From NCBI RefSeq assembly GCF_963668165.1, contig NZ_OY764209.1, positions 744,001 to 808,000 of the forward strand: a stretch of 64,000 bases of DNA. The letters run 5' to 3'. The position numbers and the translations under genes were made by a program. Below, in pieces: positions 52,571 through 61,100 of this stretch. Position 1 is the stretch's first letter, and each line of letters opens with the position of its first letter. The notes under the pieces are model-generated. The model was given only the letters and a program-made list of their open reading frames with translations, was not told the DNA's origin and did no database searches. This DNA is from Marispirochaeta sp. GTDB lineage: Bacteria; Spirochaetota; Spirochaetia; JC444; Marispirochaetaceae.

Positions 52571-52790
52571 CAAGCCGTGCGTCAGCACGGCGGGCGGCCT
52601 TTTCCAAGAAGAAATCCTGGCCACCCGCTACGCTTGATTTAAGAGGATTTTTTCATCCGTCCCATCTTAACTATTTTTATATCCAAAAATTCTCTGTGTT
52701 CTCCGAGACTCTGTGGTAAATCTCCCCAATCCTCCCCATCCTGTGTATCTTTGTTCCTCTCTGTTCCCTGAACCGGGCGCTTACAATAAG
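52570..52790. repeat. Dispersed repeat, copy B
   Basis: Same body as copy A. Its head is an imperfect inverted repeat from TCAAGC (52570) to GCTTGA (52632-52637) and holds an inner perfect hairpin GCCGTGC-4-GCACGGC (52574-52591). Ends with the shared 'CCCCATCCTGTGTATCTTTG' segment. Confidence 0.8.
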
Positions 52791-52825
52791 ATCAAGCATA
52801 ACTTTCGCCACTTTTGTGTTTGTAG

Positions 52826-52831
52826 TATAAT
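52826..52831 (+). promoter_or_regulatory. -10 box of the two-gene module
   Basis: Consensus TATAAT ends 7 nt before the GTG start at 52839; no good -35 is visible (TTTCGC at 17 bp). Spacing again implies a leaderless transcript. Confidence 0.4.
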
Positions 52832-52838
52832 TAAAGCT

Positions 52839-53024
52839 GTGATAGCCAACGTCGTTGTTAAAAAAAATATAAAAGACTCATCGCACCGGGATGACTTGGA
52901 GTACTGGCTCAGCCGTCCGGCACCTGAGCGCATCGCCGCGATAGAAAACCTGAGGCACCAATACTATGGATACACACCCCGATTACAAAGAGTTGTTAGA
53001 GTTATTCAACAAAAGAAGGGTTGA
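52839..53024 (+). CDS. Small protein paired with the nucleotidyltransferase (antitoxin-like)
   Basis: The 61-residue protein reads 'VVVKKNIKDSSHRDDLEYWL' then 'SRPAPERIAAIENLRHQYYG' and a basic tail 'TPRLQRVVRVIQQKKG'. I recall a family of such small proteins with 'DDLEYWLSRP.EER..A...LR' encoded just upstream of MNT-type nucleotidyltransferase genes. Start is GTG 52839, the only good choice after the -10 box. It overlaps the next gene by 59 nt. A toxin-antitoxin or similar pairing is likely but not shown. Confidence 0.75.
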   Translation: MIANVVVKKNIKDSSHRDDLEYWLSRPAPERIAAIENLRHQYYGYTPRLQRVVRVIQQKKG

Positions 53025-53412
53025 ATACGTAATCGTCGGCGCCCATGCCTTGGCCTTGTACGGTGTACCGCGTTTTACCGGCGATATTGATATTATGATT
53101 CGGCCGACTCAGGAAAACGGAGAATGTATCATTAAGGCACTGGAAGAGTTTGGATTCAGTTTTTCTGATCTTTCCTCAGCCGATTTTGCGGACCCGGACA
53201 AGGTAATTCAACTCGGCTACCCTCCTGTTCGGATTGATTTAATAACATCCATTTCCGGTCTTACCTGGGAGCAGGTGGATTCAGGAAAAACCCTTGATTA
53301 CTATGGAGATGTCCCTGTTAACTTCATTGGGCGCAAGGAACTGATTATTAACAAACGGGCCTCCGGTCGTAAAAAAGACCTTGCCGACTTGGAATCTCTT
53401 GGAGAAGAATGA
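52966..53412 (+). CDS. Nucleotidyltransferase-superfamily protein (MNT/AbiEii-like)
   Basis: The 148-residue protein has the polymerase-beta-like nucleotidyltransferase core: 'YVIVGAHALALYGVPRFTGD' followed by 'IDIMIRPTQENG' (the D-I-D metal motif near residue 41) and a third acidic residue in 'PPVRIDLITSISG' near residue 88. Such domains transfer NMP groups to proteins, tRNA or small molecules and often act as one half of toxin-antitoxin or defence pairs. The start lies inside the small upstream gene, in another frame, indicating coupled translation. The pair is flanked on each side by tandem copies of a dispersed repeat. Confidence 0.85.
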   Translation: MDTHPDYKELLELFNKRRVEYVIVGAHALALYGVPRFTGDIDIMIRPTQENGECIIKALEEFGFSFSDLSSADFADPDKVIQLGYPPVRIDLITSISGLTWEQVDSGKTLDYYGDVPVNFIGRKELIINKRASGRKKDLADLESLGEE

Positions 53413-53473
53413 CTTTTTCCCTCTCGTCCACTAATCAACGGCAATCCTGAGACTAAACAAAGTGTAGATCCCG

Positions 53474-53680
53474 AGCGTCTTTTCTCAAGGAAAAATTCAG
53501 GCCGCCCGCTGACGCTTGATTAAGAGGATTGAAGAGGATTTTTTCATCCGTCCCATCTTAACTATTTTTATATCGAAAAAATCTCCGTGTTCTCCGAGGC
53601 CCTGCGGCAAATCTCTTCTATCCTTCCCATCCTGTACATCTGTGTTTCTTCTTTTCCTAATCCGGGCTAATCCTCAAAAT
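53474..53680. repeat. Dispersed repeat, copy C
   Basis: Shares with A and B the segments 'GGCCGCCCGCTGACGCTTGA', 'CATCCGTCCCATCTTAAC', 'TATTTTTATATC', 'CTCCGTGTTCTCCGAG' and 'CTTCCCATCCTGTACATC'. The left arm of its head hairpin is decayed. It starts about 60 nt after the nucleotidyltransferase stop. Confidence 0.8.
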
Positions 53681-53817
53681 CAAGCCGTGCGTCAGCACGG
53701 CGGGCGGCCTTTCTCACAGAAGCATTCAAGCCACCCGCTGACACTTGATTCAGGAAGATTGAGGAGGATTTTTTCTTCCCATCCTGTACATCCTTGTTTC
53801 TCTTCTTCCCTTGATCC
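53680..53817. repeat. Dispersed repeat, copy D (shortened)
   Basis: Has the same head as copy B, with inner hairpin GCCGTGC-4-GCACGGC (53684-53701) and the outer arms TCAAGC (53680) and CTTGA (53744-53748). It lacks the middle part of the body and ends at the glycosyltransferase stop. Confidence 0.8.
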
Positions 53818-54648
53818 TCAGCATGATCCCAAACGCTCCAGACGGTCATAGAATCCCTGGGCTTCTTCATCCCGTCCCCGTTTTCGCGCTCCGGCGGACC
53901 AGATATCCAGCTTGTTATTCAGCATGACCAGGGTCTCAGACCGGTGTTCCTGCGGCAGGCGCTCCTGCTCCAGCAGCCGGAAAAGGGCCTCGATGCGGAA
54001 CTCTTCGATCTGGCCGTGTTTTTCGGAAAGCTGCTCCCAATCTCCTGCTCTCTTAATCGTGAGGGCTTCATCTATGTAGGCAACGGGATAGCGGCTGGTA
54101 ACGCGCAGCCAGAATTCGTAATCCTCCGCCACCTCCAGGGATTCATCGAAGCCCCCGAGCTCTTCGAAGGCGGACTTCCGCATCAGTACCGTGGAGGGGC
54201 CGATGGTACACTTCCAGAGGGCGTCGGTAAAAATATTCCCTTTTCTGGCATGCTTCTGCCCTTTCTGGCTCACCGTTTTTGTTCCCCGCCGCCAGAGCTC
54301 ACGGGTGTGAATCAGCGGTACATCCGGCTGTGCATCCAGCAGGGGTACCTGGCGGGAGAGTTTTTCCGGCAGCCAGAGGTCATCGGAATCGAGAAAGGCG
54401 AGGTATTCACCCCGGGAGATTTCTGCACCCCGGTTGCGGGCAGCTCCCGGCATACCGCAGCGGGAGGTCTGCAAATAACGGATATCCGGCTCATCGCGCA
54501 GCGAGGGTGTATTGTCGTCGGAGCCGTCGTCAACAATAATCAATTCGTAGTCACAGAATATCTGCGCTCTGACTGATTCTATTGCTTCGGTGAGTAGATG
54601 ATATCGGTTATGAGTGGGAATGATGATGGAGACCTTCGGAGGATTCAT
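53818..54648 (-). CDS. Family 2 glycosyltransferase
   Basis: The 276-residue GT-A enzyme opens with 'KVSIIIPTHNRYHLLTEAIE', then 'DYELIIVDDGSDDNT', the metal-binding 'GEYLAFLDSDDLWLPEKL' (D-x-D), and 'FDESLEVAEDYEFWLRVTSR' (ED catalytic region). It should transfer a sugar from a nucleotide donor to a surface glycan or protein. It lacks membrane helices. It lies 24 nt downstream of the lipoprotein gene, at the end of the giant-protein cluster, so glycosylation of surface material is a possible role (inference). No clear ribosome-binding site precedes the ATG. Confidence 0.92.
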   Translation of the reverse strand: MNPPKVSIIIPTHNRYHLLTEAIESVRAQIFCDYELIIVDDGSDDNTPSLRDEPDIRYLQTSRCGMPGAARNRGAEISRGEYLAFLDSDDLWLPEKLSRQVPLLDAQPDVPLIHTRELWRRGTKTVSQKGQKHARKGNIFTDALWKCTIGPSTVLMRKSAFEELGGFDESLEVAEDYEFWLRVTSRYPVAYIDEALTIKRAGDWEQLSEKHGQIEEFRIEALFRLLEQERLPQEHRSETLVMLNNKLDIWSAGARKRGRDEEAQGFYDRLERLGSC

Positions 54649-54672
54649 GCCGGCAAACCAGATCCGGATGTC

Positions 54673-55143
54673 CTATTGGACGGGGAGTATGAAATTGACA
54701 TTTAGAGTATGTGCATTCACAGGTGTTGCACTAGGGTTCTCATAATTATCATGAGCGATTATTCTGCGATTATTGTCCGGTGGATGGTCATAGATTTCTT
54801 CATAGTAGACGTTAAGACTCAGTGTTTCTACAACATCTACATCTGCTGTAACACTAACTTGGCGATTCTGGATATCGGCGTAATCAATTGTTTCCGTTAT
54901 TTGACGGGAATACGGGACTACTGCTCCCAAATCAGTAAAAAGGGTTATCATCGGGTTATCAGCCTGATCATAATACACAACATCTACGGTAGCTGTGACA
55001 CCAGTAACTTCTATGGTCACAATACATTCCGTCGGAACTGCGGTGGTAAGGTCTTCGGAGCAGGAAAAGAACGCTGCAAGTATCAGGACTGCTACAGCAG
55101 TACAGAGCATTCGTTTTATTACAGACTGAAGTATCCTGCTCAT
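54673..55143 (-). CDS. Predicted lipoprotein downstream of the giant surface protein
   Basis: The 156-residue protein has signal 'MLCTAVAVLILAAFFSC' with lipobox 'AFFSC' (Cys near residue 28). The mature part is mostly beta ('CIVTIEVTGVTATVDVVYYD', 'YADIQNRQVSVTADVDVVET') and lacks motifs I know. The ATG at 55143 overlaps the stop of the giant gene by 4 nt (ATGA), so the two are translationally coupled. A function in anchoring or exporting the giant protein is a guess. Confidence 0.82.
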   Translation of the reverse strand: MSRILQSVIKRMLCTAVAVLILAAFFSCSEDLTTAVPTECIVTIEVTGVTATVDVVYYDQADNPMITLFTDLGAVVPYSRQITETIDYADIQNRQVSVTADVDVVETLSLNVYYEEIYDHPPDNNRRIIAHDNYENPSATPVNAHTLNVNFILPVQ

Positions 55144-58100
55144 TTAACCACCATCACCTTCCTGTACTCGTCGAATCCGGGACCAACTACACGGATAAAG
55201 TAGATACCCCGGGCAACAACCCGGCCGCTCCGGTTTCTTCCGTCCCAGGTGGTAGAGTATTCACCTTCGGTCTTGCGGCCCCGTTCAATAACATTGACCA
55301 GGTCACCAGCCAGATCGAAAACAGTAATGGTAACCAGACCGGAGTCTTCCATAACATAATGAAGAGTGGCCTTTTCTCCCTGTTCAGGATTGATAACATT
55401 GTTGAAAATACTCACTTCTGCGGTCTGCTTTACCAGGTCCTGGACCCGGAAACTCCAGGGCCGTACGGAGCGGTACCAGTCGGAGGCATCGGGCCGGTCG
55501 AGTCTGGCAATATACAGGGGATTAGCCCCTGTCAGTTTAAAGAAGAAATCCAGCTTGACACCGGTCCGTATATCAACATCCCCGGCAGAAAAGGTAAACT
55601 GCCACAGGTTGGTGCTTCCCGAAGGATGGGGAGCGCCGGTTATACTTCGCGTACTGGCATCGGGATAGGGGAAAGATACCAGTCCGTTTGAGTCGGCGCT
55701 CTCCGGAAGCCATAACGAATCCCGGGTGTAGTTTGCCGGGACATTACCGTCAAAGAGAATTTCCGGTGTCGATCCAAGAGGAGCCAGATCGGAATGTATG
55801 GAGGCTTCCAGCAGGATATCATCATCCTGCAGGAAAGCGGACCCATCGAAACTCCGTATAAGCCCCAGGCCGCCCCGTTCCGGGCTGATTGAGGTACCGT
55901 CGCTGGCCCAGACTGGATTTATCAGGCCGCCGCTGGATATCCCCAGGCCCAGATCGGAGATCCTGTTTGTGATGTCAACCAGTCCGTTATATCCGCTCGG
56001 CTGACCAACCCACAGCGGAGAAACAGCGGGAGAGTCCGGCGCGTTATCGTCGATATTCGCAAAGCTCAACAGTTCCCAGTCGGCAATATCGCTTGCGCTC
56101 ACCGCAGAAGTCATGGTCAGGAGAACCTCCTGCCCGCCGCCGGAACCGGAAACAACGGAGATTGAAGAGACAGCATTACCTGCTGGTCCTGAGAGGTCTA
56201 GCTCCGGGACAAGCGCGTCTCCGGCACCGCTTCCGTATACGGGTTCGGAGAAATGAACAAATACCTCGTTCCGTCCCGGAACCGCCAGTGTGTAGCCCAC
56301 AATCGGATCGGCGTCGTCCCAGGGAACTTCAGGATTAGTCGGGCTTTTGGGCGGTTCATGCGAAACCTGGTAAATCCCGATATTCGAATCCCTCAATTCT
56401 CCCGGGTCTGCGATGTACCATGAGGGAGTGACACCGGTGTCCAGATATGGTTTTTCTTCAAGATGGATCCAGAACAGCCTGTCGTTGGAGGACAATCCAG
56501 TGCTTACCGGCCCTGACTGGTCATACCCGTTAACCACTATCTGGAAATCGGTAAAATCATCATTCAGGGCGACGGGGACCACGACTTCAATAATGTCGAT
56601 CCTGCCGTTGCCGTCGGTATCCCGGGTAAAGCTCTCGGATATGTAAACAAAGCGCAGCCAGTCCTCACAGTTATGAACGTATGTATCCGCGGGAACATTG
56701 ATTGCGGGTATCGCGTAGCTGAACCAGATATCAACATACTGCATATCCAGGGTCGCAGTGCCGTCCATATCGATGGTCCAGTAGGGAGGGGCGGTATTAT
56801 CCGTTGAACGCAGGGTAATCCAGCTGGTTGTATACGTCCTTGCGGACCAGTCAATTTCCGATTCAGGATCCCCGCCATTCGGCGGATCGGTGTTGTCCCC
56901 CCGGACCTGGAACCTCCCTCCCGCCGCAATACTCTGCGTACTGTTGGAGGCAATCTGAATTACTTTTCCCAGCACTCCGTCGGAAAGATCTGTCTCAATC
57001 GTATCGTCGGCGACAAAATTATAAAAAGTATTGTCCCCGGAGATTAATGCGTTCACAGGACCGAAGTATCGGACAGTTCCGTTTCCGTGAGCAAAAGTGC
57101 CGCCGGCGGCGCCGTTAAAATCCCCCTGGATGCGGATAAGATTCCCGTTTCCGTTCAGAGTACCGGACTGCAGGATAAGATCGCCGTTGATATTGATTGT
57201 GGCCGGATCTACCGGAAAGGTTCCCGTGCCGTTGATTGCAAGATCGTAGAAATCAATCAGACGAACTGTACCGTTAGTACCAGTGTAGACCGTCCTTCCG
57301 GCTGCAGTATCGGCTGTAGTGATGCTCTGGGTTGCCTGGGTACCCGCAAGATGGAACTCATCAGTGTCTGCATTGAAGTCGATTGTTACGATAGTAAAAT
57401 TCCGCGCGGCCGCATCAAAAGTAGACCCGCCCGTTATTGTGAGGATATTATCTACATACAGGTCGGATGTAATCAGCGCGGCTGTTGTTCCGGCACTTGC
57501 GGTCAGGTTATAGAACCTTCCATTGGTCCCGCCGGTGTTTATCTGTTGAGTGGTACCGTTCAGGACAACAGTACCAGTTCCTGCGGTAAAAGTTCCGCCG
57601 CTGCCGTTATTCCAGTCACCTGCTACAGTAATAGTGTAGTTGCCGGAATCATCAAGAACTCCCGCTGCCCCGATGACAACATCATTATCGACTGTAACTC
57701 CGCCTCCCAGGGTAGCCGTACCGCTGACCGTCAGATTATAAAAGCTGTTTATCGTGGTGATTCCAGGAGCCGTACCGTCAAGAACAACAACACCGGTACC
57801 GGAGCCCGCGTCTCCGACAAAGACAGCGGCACTTTCATCCCAGTCTCCCGCCACCTGTATCGTGCGAGCATCGCCGCTCAACGTTGCCAGCGCGTTTGTC
57901 AAACTGACATTCCCGGCAATATCGATCAGACCCGTACCGTCAAGGGTTCCGTTACTCATGCTTAAAGAACCGCTTAGAATCAGGGTATTGTCTGCTGTAA
58001 CGGTCCCGGCACCGGTAAAACTGGCGTCTGCCGCGTTTATCGTACCGGTCGGCACCGAAGTCCCGCCGCTGACAAGCAGGTCGCCAAGGGTAATCCCCGT

Positions 58101-61100
58101 TGTACCGGCTGCACTATAGGCACCGTCACTGATGGATAAATCTCCATTGCTGATCGTCACGTTTCCGCTTCCCGAGTGGGTACTGTTGTTATCGGTAATG
58201 GAAAAATCTCCCGTCGTTACATTCAAGGCCGCAGGACCCGTTACCGTCAAATCCCCCCCGGAAAGAGTTAAGGTACCGATATTCACCGTTCCTCCGGTAT
58301 CAGCTGTCACTGAACCGGCAGAGATTGTCGCAAGCCCGGTAACGCTCATCCCACCCGTCAGGGTCAGAGCTCCCGTACCGCTTACCGTCAGGTTATTTGA
58401 TACGGTAAATCCAGTGCCGTTGGACCGGGTACCGGCTGTAACCTGCAGGTCATAAAAGGTCTCGGCATTCTGGATGGCTCCGGTATTATTCAGGACAACG
58501 GTCCCGGTACGTTCCACAAAAGCAGCCGTACCGACACTGTTGTTCCAGTTACCTCCCACAGTCACCTGATAGGGCCCCAAAGCATTTACATCAAGGGCGC
58601 CTCCGGTAATATTCAGATTGTTCACAACCGTTATTGCACTTGCAAGGGTAGCCGATCCATTTACCGTCAGATTATAGAAGCTGTTTGTCGTGGTGATTCC
58701 AGGAGCCGTACCGTCAAGAACAACAACACCGGTACCGGAGCCCGCGTCTCCGACAAAGACAGCGGCACTTTCATCCCAGTCTCCCGCCACCTGTATCGTG
58801 CGGGCATCGCCACTGAGGGTGGCCGCAGCGTTTGTCAAACTGACATTCCCGGCAATATCGATCAGACCCGTACCGTCAAGGGTTCCGTTACTCATGCTTA
58901 AAGAACCGCTTAGAGTCAGGGTATTGTCTGCTGTAACGGTCCCGGCACCGGTAAAACTGGCGTCTGCCGCGTTTATCGTACCGGTCGGCACCGAAGTCCC
59001 GCCGCTGACAAGCAGGTCGCCAAGGGTAATCCCCGTTGTACCGGCTGCACTATAGGCACCGTCACTGATGGATAAATCTCCATTGCTGATCGTCACGTTT
59101 CCGCTTCCCGAGTAGGTACTGTTGTTATCGGTAATGGAAAAATCTCCCGTCGTTACATTCAAGGCCGCAGGACCCGTTACCGTCAAATCCCCCCCGGAAA
59201 GAGTTAAGGTACCGATATTCACCGTTCCTCCGGTATCAGCTGTCACTGAACCGGCAGAGATTGTCGCAAGCCCGGTAACGCTCATCCCACCCGTCAGGGT
59301 CAGAGCTCCCGTACCGCTTACCGTCAGGTTATTTGATACGGTAAATCCAGTGCCGTTGGACCGGGTACCGGCTGTAACCTGCAGGTCATAAAAGGTCTCG
59401 GCATTCTGGATGGCTCCGGTATTATTCAGGACAACGGTCCCGGTACGTTCCACAAAAGCAGCCGTACCGACACTGTTGTTCCAGTTACCTCCCACGGTCA
59501 CCTGATAGGGCCCCAAAGCATTTATATCAAGGGCCCCTCCGGTAATCGCCAGGGTTCCCAACACCACCAGGGGATCCTGCAGGGTCACGGTGCCGGGGCC
59601 GGAGATACTCAGATTATTGAAGGAGTGTCCGGAACTGGTAAGGTCTCCCGCGCCATTCAGATAGACCGTAGAGCCGGTCACTGTAAAGGTATCAAGATTG
59701 GTCAGAGTCAGGTCTGCAGCAACGTAGAAATTTACATTCGTTATGTCCAGGACGGTTGTCGCTGCGGTCCCCGCGGAGAAACTGCCGCCCACACGCAGAT
59801 CATCCAGAGCAGTTAACGATCCCCCGGCGGCTCCTGTACCGATCTGAACATTCCCAAGGGTTTCCCCATTGCTCGTGAGACTTGTTGTACCGTCAAAGAT
59901 GAGGGTACCGCCGTTGGCGGTAAAACCTGTAGTCGCAGCAAAGGTTACAGCTGTGCCCGAGAGGGTTGTAGTTGATGACGATTCGGTAAAGCTGCTTATT
60001 CCGCTTACCGTTCCGTCGATTGAAACAGCACCTGACCCGCCGGAGAAAACCCCGGTTCCGCCGAGATTACCGGTCAGGTTAATGGCTCCGGCACTGCCGA
60101 TCAGCTCAGCGGTGCCGCTAAGGGTTGTATTGCCAGTAACGGAAAGGTCTGATGAGCTGGTATCAAGGCTTCCGCCGGTGTCTACAGCCAGGGTTCCTCC
60201 AACGGAAAGGTCCGAGCTTTGTACGGCATCCCCGGCTATCTGCAGATTAAGAAAAGCATCCGCGGTGCCTTCTGTGGTAATTGCAGGCGCAGTACCGGTG
60301 AGCAGTATTGTAGAACCTGCTTCGGTAAAGGAGAAATTCGCAGAAGAGGAGTCCCAATTCCCGGCGATGCTGTGGGTATTGGCGCCTGCAACCCAAGTTC
60401 CCCGGGTAAGAGCAAGAGTACCGGTAACTGTCAGATTCCCCAGGGTATTTACTGTGTCCGCCTCCGCGGACTTGTTTATAGTGAGATTATTAAATATATA
60501 ACTTCCAAGGTCGACAGGTGTCTCCGTTCCATCCAGAATCAGCGTTGACGTGTTGGCAGTGAAGGCCCCGGGTACAAAATAGCCGCCCACGTTGATTGCC
60601 GCCGAACCTCCGGTCAAGTCATCTATGGTAACATCGCCATCGATATTTGCCGCCCCTGCACCCAGGCTCAGGCTTCCTATCCCGTCCAGGTCCGGTGTTG
60701 TGCCGACGATGGAAAAGGCTTCAGTCCCTGTCTGGCCGCTCGCGTTTAGAACATCGGTAACCGTAACCGCGGCGGCGCTAAGAGAGTTGGCATCAGTCTC
60801 CAGGGTTCCGTTAGAAACAGTCAGGGTCCCGGCAACGGAGAGATTATCCGCCTGGCTGAATGTAAACGTGGCGCCGTCGATACTCAGATCAAAATAGTCA
60901 TTAGCACCGTACTCCTGCACCGTCCCGGATGCTCCGTAGTAGACCGTCTCTCCAGAGTCGGTATCGGTACGGCTGACATTTGTACCCGGGTACCTGCGCA
61001 GCTGGCCTCCGTTGTTGTTATAGGAGGTGGTCATGCTAACATCATTGTTTCCGGCATCGAATATTGAGCCGGCGCGTAGTACCAGCGCGTCTGCCGTAAC

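Noticed and set aside
52713..52838. Upstream extension of the antitoxin-like gene (42 further codons)
   Set aside because: It would read through repeat B and the TATAAT box; the residues are low-complexity and unlike the conserved part.
57727..59546. Direct repeats considered as a CRISPR-like or tandem-repeat locus
   Set aside because: Units of 884 bp are coding, in frame and without spacers; they are intragenic duplication.
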